Source of the DNA: Anaspis maculata
Lineage: Eukaryota > Arthropoda > Insecta > Coleoptera > Scraptiidae
Length of the DNA: 64,000 bases
Assembly: GCA_949128115.1 (NCBI GenBank)
Contig: OX421968.1
Location: forward strand, 6,696,001-6,760,000
Reading direction: 5' to 3'
Numbering within the stretch: the first letter of the stretch is position 1; every line of letters starts with the position of its first letter. The translations under genes were made by a program, and so were the position numbers. Shown piece after piece: positions 39,301 to 51,061 of this stretch. The notes below the pieces were generated by a model. It was given only the letters and a program-made list of their open reading frames with translations, made no database searches and had not been told where the DNA came from.

Positions 39301-42030
39301 TTATCCAAAAAGTTCAGGTTTTAACCCACGTGACTTCAGGCTTCAACCCACGTGACTTCAGGCTTCAACCCACGTGACTTTAGGCTCCAACCCACGTGAC
39401 TTTGAAAACGATCGGTCACCACTTTTGAAGTTCGCAGCTACTCTTTCCAAACGCAACATCTGACGAACGAACACAAATATAGAAGAAAAGACACAATTGT
39501 CATCCAAAAAAATCAGGTTTCAACCCACGTGACTTCAGGCTTCAACCCACGTGACTTCAGGCTTCAACCCACGTGACTTCAGGCTTCAACCCACGTGACT
39601 TCAGGCTTCAACCCACGTGACTTCGGGCTTTAACCCACGTGACTTTGGAAACGATCGGTCACCACTTTTGAAGATGGCAGCTACTCTTTCCAAACGCAAC
39701 ATCTGACGAACGAACACAAATATAGAAAAAAAGACACAATTGTTATCCAAAAAGTACAGGTTTGAACCCACTTGACTTCAGGCTCCAACCCACGTGACTT
39801 CAGGCTTCAACCCACGTGACTTTGAAAACGATCGGTCACCACTTTTGATGTTAGCAGCTACTTGTTCCAAACGCAACATCCGACGAACGAACACAAATAT
39901 AGAAGAAAAGTCACAATTGTTATCCAAAAAGTTCAGGTTTTAACCCACGTGACTTCAGGCTTCTACCCACGTGACTTCAGGCTCCAACCCACGTGACTTT
40001 TAAAACGATCGGTCACCACTTTTGGAGTTGGCAGCTACTTGTTCCAAACGCAACATCTGACGAACGAACACAAATATCAAAAAACTAAAGACACAATTGT
40101 TATCCAAGAAATTCAGGTTTTTACCCACGTGACTTCAGGCTTCAACCCACGTGACTTCAGGCTTCAACCCACGTGACTTTTAAAACGATCGGTCACCACT
40201 TTTGATGTTGGCAGCTACTTGTTCCAAACGCAACATCTGACGACCGAACACAAATATAGAGAAAAAGACACAATAGTTATCCAAAAAGTTCAGGTTTTAA
40301 CCCACGTGACTCCAGGCTTCAACCCACGTGACTTCAGGCTTCAACCCACGTGACTTTTACAACGATCGGTCACCACTTTTGGAGTTGGCAGCTACTTGTT
40401 CCAAACGCAACATCTGACGAACGAACACAAATATCAAAAAACTGAAGACACAATTGTTATCCCAAAAGTTCAGGTTTTCTCCCACGTGACTTCAGGCTTC
40501 AACCCACGTGACTTTTAAAACGATCGGTCACCACTTTTGATGTTGGCAGCTACTTGTTCCAAACGCAACATCTGACGAACGAACACAAATATAGAAGGAA
40601 AGACACAATTGTTATCCAAAAAGTTCAGGTTTTAGCCCACGTGACTTCAGGCGTCAACCCACGTGACTTCAGGCTTCAACCCACGTGACTTCAGGCTTCA
40701 ACCCACGTGACTTCAGGCTTCAACCCACGTGACTTTTAAAACGATCGGTCACCACTTTTGATGTTGGCAGCTACTTGTTCCAAACGCAACATCTGACGAA
40801 CGAACACAAATATAGAAGAAAATACACAATTGTTATCCAAAAAGTTCAGGTTTTAACACACGTGACTTCAGGCTTCAACCCACGTGACTTTGAAAACGAT
40901 CGGTCACCACTTTTGAAGTTGGCAGCTACTCTTTCCAAACGCAACATCTGACGAACGAACACAAATATAGAAGAAAAGACACAATTGTTATCCAAAAAAA
41001 TCAGGTTTCAACCCACGTGACTTCAGGCTTCAACCCACGTGACTTCAGGCTTCAACCCACGTGACTTTGTAAACGATCGGTCACCACTTTTGAAGTTGGC
41101 AGCTACTCTTTCCAAACGCAACATCTGACGAACGAACACAAATATAGAAAAAAAGACACAATTGTTATCCAAAAAGTTCAGGTTTGAACCCACGTGACTC
41201 CAGGCTCCAACCCACGTGACTTCAGGCTTCAACCCACGTGACTTTTGAAACGATCGGTCACCACTTTTGATGTTGGCTGCTACTTGTTCCAAACGCAACA
41301 TCTGACGAACGAACACAAATATATAAAAAAAAGACACAATTGTTATCCAAAAAGTTCAGGCTTCAACCCACGTGACTTCAGGCTTCAACCCACGTGACTC
41401 CAGGCTTCAACCCACGTGACTTTTGAAACGATCGGTCAACACTTTTGGAGTTGGCAGCTACTTGTTCCAAACGCAACATCTGACGAACGAACACAAATAT
41501 CAATAAACTAAAGACACAATTGTTATCCAAAAAGTTCAGGTTTTAACCCACGTGACTTCAGGCTTCAACCCACGTGACTTCAGGCTTCAACCCACGTGAC
41601 TTTTCGAATGATCGGTCACCACTTATGGAGTTGACAGCTACTTGTTCCAAAGCAACAACTGACGAACGAACACAAATATCAAAAAACTAAAGACACAATT
41701 GTTATCCGGAAAGTTCAGGTTTTTACCCACGTGATTTCAGGCTTCAACCCATGTGACTCCAAGCTTCAACCCACGTGACTTTTGAAACGATCCGTCACCA
41801 CTTTTGGAGTTTGCAGCTACTTGTTCCAAACGCAACATCTGACGAACGAACACAAATATCAAAAAAAAGAAGACACAATTGTTATCCAAAAAGTTCAGGC
41901 TTCAACCCACGTGACTCCAGGCTTCAACCCACGTGACTTTTGAAACGATCGGTCACCACTTTTGGAGTTGGCAGCTACTTGTTCCAAACGCAACATCTGG
42001 CGAACTAACACAAATATAGAAGAAAAGACG
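36381..42030. repeat. Mega-repeat, copy 4 (partial, merging into the 14.4 kb block)
   Basis: From the marker unit near 36401 to about 38640 it matches copy 3 closely at an offset of about 9,628 bp. Near 38660 the head of one unit passes directly into the linker AAAAGAAAAGACACAATAG, which skips several units present in copy 3. From about 39.2 to 42.0 kb it carries the same markers as 30.4 to 35 kb, including TCCCAAAAGTTCAGG and AGGCGTCAACC. Confidence 0.65.
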
Positions 42031-43910
42031 CAATAGTTATCCAAAAAGTTCAGGTTTTAACCCACGTGACTTCAGGCTTCAACCCACGTGACTCCAAGCT
42101 TAAACCCACGTGACTTTTGAAACGATCCGTCACCACTTTTGGAGTTGGCAGCTACTTGTTCCAAACGCAACATCTGACGAACGAACACAGATATAAAAAA
42201 AAAGACACAATTGTTATCCAAAAAGTTCAGGCTTCGACCCACGTGACTTCAGACTTCAACCCACGTGACTCCAAGCTTCAACCCACGTAACTTTTGAAAC
42301 GATCCGTCACCACTTTTGGAGTTGGCAGCTACTTGTTCCAAACGCAACATCTGACGAACAAACACAAATATCAAAAAACTAAAGACACAATTGTTATTCA
42401 AAAAGTTCAGGTTTTTACCCACGTGACTTCAGGCTTCAACCCACGTGACTTTAGGCTTCAACCCACGTGACTTTTGAAACGATCGGTCACCACTTTTGAT
42501 GTTGGCAGCTACTTGTTCCAAACGCAACATCTGACGAACGAACACAAATAAAGAAAAAAAGACACAATTGTTATCCAAAAAGTTCAGGTTTGAACCCACG
42601 TGACTTCAGGCTCCAACCCACGTGACTTAAGGCTTCAACCCACGTGACTTTTAAAACGATCGGTCACCACTTTTGATGTTGGCAGCTACTTGTTCCAAAC
42701 GCAACATCCGACAAACGAACACAAATATGGAAGAAGAGACACAATTGTTATCCAAAAAGTTCAGGTTTTAACCCACGTGACTTCAGGCTTCAACCCACGT
42801 GACTTCAGGCTTCAACCCACGTGACCTCAGGCTTCAACCCACGTGACTTCAGGCTTCAACCCACGTGACTTCAGGCTTAAACCCACGTGACTTTTGAAAC
42901 GATCGGTCACCACTTTTGGAGTTGGCAGCCACTTGTTCCAAACGCAACATCTGACGAACGAACGCAAATATGAAAAAAATAAAGACACAATTGTTATCCA
43001 AAAAGTTCAGGCTTCGACCCACGTGACCTCAGACTTCAACCCACGTGACTCCAAGCTTCAACCCATGTGACTTTTAAAACGATCCGTCACCACTTTTGAA
43101 GTTGGCAGCTACTTGTTCCAAACGCAACATCTGACGAACGAACACAAATATCAAAAAAAAATGACGGAATTGTTATCCAGAAAGTTCAGGTTTGAACCCA
43201 CGTGCTCTAGGCTCCAACCCACGTGACTTTAGGCTTCAACCCACGTGACTTTCAGAACGATCGGTCACCACTTTTGATGTTGGCAGCTTCTTGTTCCAAA
43301 CGCAACATCTGACGAACAAACACAAATATAGAAGAAAAGACACAATTGTTATCCAAAAAGTTCAGGTTTTAACCTACGTGACTTCAGGCTTCAACCCACG
43401 TGACTTCAGGCTCCAACCCACGTGACTTTGAAAACGATCGGACACCACTTTTGAAGTTGGCAGCTACTCTTTCCAAACGCAACATCTGACGAACGAACAC
43501 AAATATAGAAGAAAAGACACAATTGTTATCCAAAAAATTCAGGTTTTTACCCACGTGACTTCAGGCTTCAACCCACGTGACTTTTAAAACGATCGGTCAC
43601 CACTTTTGATGTTGGCAGCTACTTGTTCCAAACGCAACATCTGACGACCGACCACAAATATAGAGAAAAAGACACAATTGTTATCCAAAAAAGTCAGGTT
43701 TTAACCCACGTGACTTCAGGCTCCAACCCACGTGACTTTTAAAACGATCGGTCACCACTTTTGGAGTTGGCAGCTTTTTGTTCCAAACGCAACATCTGAC
43801 GAACGAAACCAAATATCAAAAAAAAATGACGAAATTGTTATCCAAGAAATTCAGGTTTGAACCCACGTGCTCCAGGCTCCAACCCACGTGACTTTAGGCT
43901 TCAACCCACG

Positions 43911-43950
43911 TGACTTTCAACGAACACAAATATCAAAAAACTAAAGACAC
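43911..43950. repeat. Truncated satellite unit (core deleted), copy 1
   Basis: TGACTTTCA runs directly into ACGAACACAAATATC. The unit start CGATCG, TTGGCAGC and CCAAACGCAACATC are missing, about 60 bp by comparison with units such as the one at about 43256. The same junction occurs at 58315-58324, offset 14,404, so the deletion predates the large duplication. Confidence 0.88.
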
Positions 43951-46474
43951 AATTGTTATCCAAGAAATTCAGGTTTTTACCAACGTGACTTCAGGCTTCA
44001 ACCCACGTGACTTCGGGCTTCAACCCACGTGACTTTTAAAACGATCGGTCACCACTTTTGATGTTGGCAGCTACTTGTTCCAAACGCAACATCTGACGAC
44101 CGAACACAAATATAGAGAAAAAGACACAATTGTTATCCAAAAAAATCAGGTTTTAACCCACGTGACTTCAGGCTCCAACCCACGTGACTTTTGAAACGAT
44201 CGGTCACCACTTTTGGAGTTGGCAGCTTCTTGTTCCAAACGCAACATCTGACGAACGAACACAAATATCAAAAAAAAATGACGAAATTGTTATCCAAAAA
44301 ATTCAGGTTTGAACCCACGTGACTCCAGGCTCCAACCCACGTGACTTCAGGCTTCAACCCACGTGACTTTTAAAACGATCGGTCATCACTTTTGATGTTG
44401 GCAGCTACTTGTTCCAAACGCAACATCTGACGAACGAACACAAATATAAAAGAAAAGACACAATAGTTATACAAAAAGTTCAGGTTTTAACCCACGTGAC
44501 TTCAGGCTTCAACCCACGTGACTTTTAACACGATCGGTCACCACTTTTGGAGTTGGCAGCTACTTGTTCCAAACGCAACATCTGACGAACGAACACAAAT
44601 ATCAAAAAACTAAAGACACAATTGTTATCCAAAAAGTTCAGGTTTTCTCCCACGTGACTTCAGGCTTCAACCCACGTGACATTTAAAACGATCGGTCACC
44701 ACTTTTGATGTTGGCAGCTACTTGTTCCAAACGCAACATCTGACGAACGAACACAAATATAGAAGGAAAGACACAATTGTTATCCAAAAAGTTCAGGTTA
44801 TAGCCCACGTGACTTCAGGCATCAACCCACGTGACTTCAGGCTTCAACCCACGTGACTTTTAAAACGATCGGTCACCACTTTTGATGTTGGCAGCTACTT
44901 GTTCCAAACGCAACATCTGACGAACGAACACAAATATAGAAGAAAAGACACAATTGTTATCCAAAAAGTTCAGGTTTTAACACACGTGACTTCAGGCTTC
45001 AACCCACGTGACTTTGAAAACGATCGGTCACCACTTTTGAAGTTGGCAGCTACTCTTTCCAAACGCAACATCTGACGAACGAACACAAATATAGAAGAAA
45101 AGACACAATTGTTATCCAAAAAAATCAGGTTTCAACCCACGTGACTTCAGGCTTCAACCCACGTGACTTCAGGCTTCAACCCACGTGACTTTGTAAACGA
45201 TCGGTCACCACTTTTGAAGTTGGCAGCTACTCTTTCCAAACGCAACATCTGACGAACGAACACAAATATAGAAAAAAAGACACAATTGTTATCCAAAAAG
45301 TTCAGGTTTGAACCCACGTGACTCCAGGCTCCAACCCACGTGACTTCAGGCTCCAACCCACGTGACTTTTAAAACGATCGGTCACCACTTTTGATGTTGG
45401 CAGCTACTTGTTCCAAACGCAACATCTGACGAACGAACACAAATATCAAAAAAAAAGACACAATTGTTATCCAAAAAGTTCAGGCTCCAACCCACGTGAC
45501 TTCAGGCTTCAACCCACGTGACTCCAGGCTTCAACCCACGTGACTTTTGAAACGATCGGTCAACACTTTTGGAGTTGGCAGCTACTTGTTCCAAACGCAA
45601 CATCTGACGAACGAACACAAATATCAATAAACTAAAGACACAATTGTTATCAAAAAAATTCAGGTTCTAACCCACGTGACTTCAGGCTCCAACCCACGTG
45701 ACTTCAGGCTTCAACCCACGTGACTTTTCAAATGATCGGTCACTACTTTTAGAGTTGACAGCTACTTGTTCCAAAGCAACAACTGACGAACGAACACAAA
45801 TATCAAAAAACTAAAGACACAATTGTTATCCGGAAAGTTCAGGTTTTTACCCACGTGATTTCAGGCTTCAACCCATGTGACTCCAAGCTTCAACCCACGT
45901 GACTTTTGAAACGATCCGTCACCACTTTTGGAGTTTGCAGCTACTTGTTCCAAACGCAACATCTGACGAACGAACACAAATATCAAAAAAAAAGACACAA
46001 TTGTTACCCAAAAAGTTCAGGCTTCAACCCACGTGACTCCAGGCTTCAACCCACGTGACTTTTGAAACGATTGGTCACCATTTTTGGAGTTGGCAGCTAC
46101 TTGTTCCAAACGCAACATCTGGCGAACGAACACAAATATAGAAGAAAAGACACAATAGTTATCCAAAAAGTTCAGGTTTTAACCCACGTGACTTCAGGCT
46201 TCAACCCACGTGACTTTTGAAACGATCCGTCACCACTTTTGGAGTTGGCAGCTACTTGTTCCAAACGCAACATCTGACGAACGAACACAGATATCAAAAA
46301 AAAAAGACACAATTGTTATCCAAAAAGTTCAGGCTTCGACCCACGTGACTTCAGACTTCAACCCACGTGACTCCAAGCTTCAACCCACGTGACTTTTGAA
46401 ACGATCCGTCACCACTTTTGGAGTTGGCAGCTACTTGTTCCAAACGCAACATCTGACGAACAAACACAAATATC

Positions 46475-46505
46475 AAAAAAAAAAAAAAGAAAAAAAAAAA
46501 AAAAA
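46475..46505. repeat. Expanded interrupted A-tract in a satellite linker (A14 G A16)
   Basis: In this unit the usual linker of about 10 bases is replaced by two long A-runs separated by one G, followed by GACAATTGTTATCC. The same unit in paralogous blocks has A15 G A19 (50840-50874), A15 G A23 (54931-54969) and A15 G A18 (60906-60939). Length varies mostly in the second run, which is typical of replication slippage. Confidence 0.9.
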
Positions 46506-46690
46506 GACAATTGTTATCCAAAAAGTTCAGGCTTCAACCCACGTGACTTCAGGCTTCAACCCACGTGACTTCAGGCTCCAACCCACGTGACTCCAGGCTC
46601 CAACCCACGTGACTTTTGAAACGATCGGTCACCACTTCTGGAGTTGGCAGCTACTTGTTCCAAACGCAACATCTGACGAACGAACACAAA

Positions 46691-46692
46691 TA
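46691..46692. repeat. TA target-site duplication, left (first copy)
   Basis: TA before the inverted repeat and again at 47963-47964. The uninterrupted satellite AAATATAGAAG at 51060 and 55155 has a single TA at this point. A 12 bp inverted repeat with no duplication is formally possible but less usual. Confidence 0.88.
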
Positions 46693-46703
46693 CCCACTCA
46701 GCA
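46693..46703 (+). repeat. Terminal inverted repeat, left (first copy)
   Basis: CCCACTCAGCA, the exact reverse complement of 47952-47962. Similarity breaks off immediately inward. Confidence 0.9.
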
Positions 46704-47065
46704 AGAAAACATCTCTGTGACATCACTTAGATGTTCAAGTCACAACTGCGATGTTAACAAAAAAAGTCTCTGCGATGTTAAGTGGACATCTCTGTTACTT
46801 CTTATGTCCGGGTAATTAGAACATGAATGAGATATCTCAAAGATGTCCAAATGTGACATACTATCTACATCGCTATTCCACATCTCGTAGATATCACTTT
46901 TTGACGTACATGATACGTCGCATTTTGGATGTGTATTTTTAAATAAAAATTAATTTTACACCACTTTTCAACATAGTTTTATGTCACAGGAGGTTCCGCA
47001 CCTATTTTTACTAATTTTTACAATCTATACAGCACGTTTTTTCCCTAAGAAAAGTTCTTCTTCTA

Positions 47066-47155
47066 TGGCGTCCTCCGCAGGATTCGAACCTGGATCCCTA
47101 CAGGTGATGGTTAGAGGCACTGCTGCCGATTCGTCTAAGCTACCAACTTGTCTAC
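47066..47155 (-). other. tRNA-derived segment (SINE head or tRNA pseudogene), first copy
   Basis: Read on the minus strand, this ~90 nt stretch has a perfect B-box GGTTCGAATCC (47080-47090), an A-box-like TAGCTTAGACGA and a 3' end GGAGGACGCCA with CCA. The acceptor strands pair poorly, the T-stem has a mismatch at its base and no clean anticodon stem and loop can be drawn, so it is probably not a working tRNA. A TAGAAGAAGAA-type A-rich tail follows the CCA on the minus strand, as in retroposed tRNA sequences or SINEs. No flanking duplication was identified with confidence. The B-box may still attract TFIIIC; that is inference. Confidence 0.7.
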
Positions 47156-47211
47156 TACAGTATAATTAAACAGCGCACTTGATGTTCAGGGATGTTTCTC
47201 GGAATATTTCA

Positions 47212-47630
47212 TTAGGACTCCAAACGATACACCGAGCTCAAAAAGCCTCGCTGGGGCTCGAAACGTTACAGCAAGGCACAAGGGACTCCGTTAGGGCCCC
47301 GGACATTACAATAAGACATGAACAGGAGTCATCAAAGTATTTGAAAGCACAATAAAACAAAAAGGGGCCCATTTTGGGGTTCCGAATAACGCAAAAGCAG
47401 ACACAAGGGTTCACCAAAGGTGCGAAAGTCACGACAAAATGCAAGAAGGCCCAGTAGGCTTTCGAAGAACACAAGGAGACACAAACGGGGCACACTAGTT
47501 CCGAAAGTCACAAGCACAAGAAGACACAAAAGTTGTTCCAAACGACACTTGAAGACATAAGAGGGCTTGCAGGGCCTCACACTAAACATGAAGACATAAG
47601 GCTGTCCTGGCATCACACACATGGAATAGA
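47212..47630. repeat. Degenerate ~40 bp minisatellite inside the TA element, first copy
   Basis: About ten to eleven diverged units of roughly 35 to 45 bp, each with a pattern like TTCCGAAAGTCAC followed by AAGACACAAGGG. Clear examples are GGCTCGAAACGTTACAGCAA near 47256, GGGTTCCGAATAACGC near 47376, GTGCGAAAGTCACGAC near 47420 and AGTTCCGAAAGTCACAAG near 47497. Minus-strand open frames with cysteine-, leucine- and phenylalanine-rich translations (47238-47622) fall on this stretch and reflect the repeat. Confidence 0.65.
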
Positions 47631-47689
47631 GGACAAAACTATTTAATTAATATTTTCCGACACACAGAGCTTAACGATGACAGCCCGCG

Positions 47690-47951
47690 AAATTTGAAAA
47701 ATCTCTCAGTGACTACATCTCATTGACGTCAGTGAGATGTTACACTTCGGCAAGTTGAAAGCAGTAACAATGTGATGTCCGGTAGATGTCTCATGTGTGA
47801 TGTTCAATTTAAGTTCATTTCGAAACATCTCTCAGACATTACATCGTATAACATCGCGGATGAACATCACAGAGATGTGGAAGTAACGTTCATTGTGATG
47901 TTATTTTGTGACATGATTGAGATCATCTCATTCATGAAACATGACATGCTA
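47690..47951. repeat. Right subterminal region with repeated ACATC/GATGT motifs, first copy
   Basis: By eye, five ACATC and about six GATGT occur here; the left subterminal region (46704-46975) has about ten in both orientations. Clusters of short subterminal motifs are known transposase-binding sites in several DNA transposon families; that role is only inferred here. The plus-strand open frame at 47772-47957 lies within this motif field and is not a credible gene. Confidence 0.7.
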
Positions 47952-47962
47952 TGCTGAGTGGG
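47952..47962 (-). repeat. Terminal inverted repeat, right (first copy)
   Basis: TGCTGAGTGGG followed by the second TA (47963-47964); the satellite then resumes in phase with TAGAAGAAAAGACAC. Confidence 0.9.
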
Positions 47963-50900
47963 TATAGAAGAAAAGACACAATAGTTATCCAAAAAATTCA
48001 GGTTTTAACCCACGTGACTTCAGGCTTCAACCCACGTGACTTCAGGCTTACACCCACGTGACTTCAGGCTTCAACCCACGTGACTTTTGAAACGATCGGT
48101 CACCACTTTTGGAGTTGGCAGCTACTTGTTCCAAACCAAACATCTGACGAACGAACACAAATATCAAAAAACTAAAGACACAATTGTTATCCAAAAAGTT
48201 CAGGTTTTTACCCACGTGACTTCAGGCTTCAACCCACGTGACTTTTAAAACGATCGGTCACCACTTTTGATGTTGGCAGCTACTTGTTCCAAACGCAACA
48301 TCTGACGAACGAACACAAATATAGAAGGAAAGACACAATTGTTATCCAAAAAGTTCAGGCTTCAACCCACGTGACTTCAGGCTTCAACTCACGTGACTTT
48401 TAAAACGATCGGTCACCACTTTTGATGTTGGCAGCTACTCTTTCTAAACGCAACATCTGACGAACGAACACAAATATAGAAAAAAAGACACAATTGTTAT
48501 CCAAAAAGTTCAGGTTTGAACCCACGTGACTCCAGGCTCCAACCCACGTGACTTCAGGCTCCAACCCACGTGACTTTTAAACCGATCGGTCACCACTTTT
48601 GATGTTGGCAGCTATTTGTTCCAAACGCAACATCTGACGAACGAACACAAATATAGAAGAAAAGACACAATTGTTATCCAAAAAGTTCAGGTTTCAACCC
48701 ACGTGACTTCAGGCTTCAACCCACGTGACTTCAGGCTTCAACCCACGTGACTTCGGGCTCCAACCCACGTGACTTCAGGCTTCAACCCACGGGACTTTGA
48801 AAACGATCGGTCACCACTTTTGAAGTTGGCAGCTACTCTTTCCAAACGCAACATCTGACGAACGAACACAAATGTAGAAAAAAAGACACAATTGTTATCC
48901 AAAAAGTTCAGGTTTAAACCCACGTGACTCCAGGCTCCAACCCACGTGACTTCAGGCTTCAACCCACGTGACTTTTAAAACGATCGGTCACCACTTTTGA
49001 TGTTGGCAGCTATTTGTTCCAAACGCAACATCTGACGAACGAACACAAATATAGAAGAAAAGACACACTTGTTATCCAAAAAGTTCAGGTTTCAACCCAC
49101 GTGACTTCAGGCTTCAACCCACGTGACTTCAGGCTTCAATCCACGTGACTTGGAAAACGATCGGTCACCACTTTTGAAGTTGGCAGCTACTCTTTCCAAA
49201 CGCAACATCTGACGAACGAACACAAATATAGAAAAAAATACACAATTGTTATCCAAAAAGTTCAGGTTTGAACCCACGTGACTCCAGGCTCCAACTGACG
49301 TGACTTCAGGCTTCAACCCACGTGACTTTTGAAACGATCCGTCACCACTTTTGGAGTTGGCAGCTACTTGTTCCAAACGCAACATCTGACGAACGAACAC
49401 AAATATAAAAGAAAAAGACACAATTGTTATCCAAAAAGTTCAGGCCTCAACCCACGTGACTTCAGGCTTCATCCCTCGTGACTCCAGGCTTCAACCCACG
49501 TGACTTTTAAAACGATCGGTCACCACTTTTGATGTTGGCAGCTACTTGTTCCAAACGCAACATCTGACGAACGAACACAAATATAAAAGAAAAAAAGACA
49601 CATTTGTTATCCAAAAAGTTCAGGTTTCAACCCACGTGACTTCAGGCTTCAACCCACGTGACTCCAGGCTTCAACCCACGTGACTTCAGGCTTCAACCCA
49701 CGTGACTTTCAAAACGATCGGTCACCACTTTTGATGTTGGCAGCTACTTGTTCCAAACGCAACATCTGACGAACGAACACAAATATAAAAGAAAAAAAGA
49801 CACATTTGTTATCCAAAAAGTTCAGGTTTCAACCCACGTGACTTCAGGCTTCAACCCTCGTGACTCCAGGCTTCAACCCACGTGACTTTTAAAACGATCG
49901 GTCACCACTTTTGATGTTGGCAGCTACTTGTTCCAAACGCAACATCTGACGAACGAACACAAATATAAAAGAAAAAAAGACACATTTGTTATCCAAAAAG
50001 TTCAGGTTTCAACCCACGTGACTTCAGGCTTCAACCCACGTGACTCCAGGCTCCAACCCACGTGACTTCAGGCTTCAACCCACGTGACTTTCAAAACGAT
50101 CGGTCACCACTTTTGGAGTTGGCAGCTACTTGTTCCAAACGCAACATCTGACGAACGAACACAAATATCAAAAAACTAAAGACACAATTGTTATCCGAAA
50201 AGTTCAAGTTTTTACCCACGTGACTTCAGGCTTCAACCCACGTGACTTTTGAAACGATCGGTCACCACTTTTTATGTTGGCAGCTACTTGTTCCAAACGC
50301 AACATCTGACGAACGAACACAAATATCAAAAAAAAAGACACAATTGTTACCCAAAAAGTTCAGGCTTCAACCCACGTGACTCCAGGCTTCAACCCACGTG
50401 ACTTTTGAAACGATTGGTCACCATTTTTGGAGTTGGCAGCTACTTGTTCCAAACGCAACATCTGGCGAACGAACACAAATATAGAAGAAAAGACACAATA
50501 GTTATCCAAAAAGTTCAGGTTTTAACCCACGTGACTTCAGGCTTCAACCCACGTGACTCCAAGCTTCAACCCACGTGACTTTTGAAACGATCCGTCACCA
50601 CTTTTGGAGTTGGCAGCTACTTGTTCCAAACGCAACATCTGACGAACGAACACAGATATCAAAAAAAAAAGACACAATTGTTATCCAAAAAGTTCAGGCT
50701 TCGACCCACGTGACTTCAGACTTCAACCCACGTGACTCCAAGCTTCAACCCACGTGACTTTTGAAACGATCCGTCACCACTTTTGGAGTTGGCAGCTACT
50801 TGTTCCAAACGCAACATCTGACGAACAAACACAAATATCAAAAAAAAAAAAAAAGAAAAAAAAAAAAAAAAAAAGACAATTGTTATCCAAAAAGTTCAGG

Positions 50901-51059
50901 CTTCAACCCACGTGACTTCAGGCTTCAACCCACGTGACTTCAGGCTCCAACCCACGTGACTCCAGGCTCCAACCCACGTGACTTTTGAAACGATCGGTCA
51001 CCACTTTTGGAGTTGGCAGCTACTTGTTCCAAACGCAACATCTGACGAACGAACACAAA

Positions 51060-51061
51060 TA
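51060..51061. other. Paralogous empty site for the TA element
   Basis: The block here reads AACACAAATATAGAAG without interruption, with flanks matching those of 46693 and 61127 (upstream unit with expanded A-tract, downstream CAATAGTTATCCAAAAAATTC). A second empty site is at 55155-55156. These confirm the element's exact borders. Confidence 0.92.

Larger units (their letters stand above)
24411..46692. repeat. Satellite array, second segment
   Basis: The same satellite family and orientation resumes in register after the palindromic element and continues to the next insertion. It holds mega-repeat copies 3 and 4, the 2.0 kb duplication and the start of the 14.4 kb duplication. Nothing other than satellite was seen: no gene, no tRNA or rRNA, and no telomere-type repeat. 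All ATG-started frames here are repeat translations. Confidence 0.97.
46693..47962. mobile_element. Non-autonomous TA-inserting DNA transposon with 11 bp TIRs, first copy
   Basis: A 1,270 bp island with perfect terminal inverted repeats CCCACTCAGCA (46693-46703) and TGCTGAGTGGG (47952-47962), flanked by TA. The offset between this block and its paralogue falls from 4,369 to 3,097 bp across it; the difference, 1,272, equals the element plus one TA. Inside lie subterminal zones rich in ACATC/GATGT (about ten copies on each side), a tRNA-like segment on the minus strand and a degenerate ~40 bp repeat region. No transposase was recognised; the small open frames (60 to 96 codons) overlap these non-coding repeats. 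TA duplication is typical of the IS630/Tc1/mariner group and can occur in others, so the superfamily stays open. Confidence 0.82.
42031..49566. repeat. 14.4 kb spaced duplication, copy 1
   Basis: Matches 56435-64000. The offset is 14,404 bp from about 42031 to 46.2 kb. It then rises to 14,431 through a 22 bp sub-repeat missing near 46210 plus A-tract growth, and to 14,434 after the interrupted A-tract near 46490. The shared rare markers include a truncated unit (GACTTTCAACGAACAC, 43912 and 58316), the variant CGATCGGACACC and the whole 1,270 bp transposon. One unit near 43590-43740 is replaced in copy 2 by a different subtype, which suggests local conversion. Confidence 0.9.

Noticed and set aside
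47066..47155. Functional tRNA gene
   Set aside because: The B-box and CCA are good, but the acceptor stem does not pair properly, no clean anticodon arm forms, and a genomically encoded CCA in a eukaryote points to a retroposed copy.
46981..47957. Open frames inside the TA element (46981-47169, 47238-47495, 47332-47622, 47772-47957)
   Set aside because: They overlap the tRNA-like segment, the degenerate minisatellite and the subterminal motif field. Their identity in the second copy reflects recent duplication and not selection.
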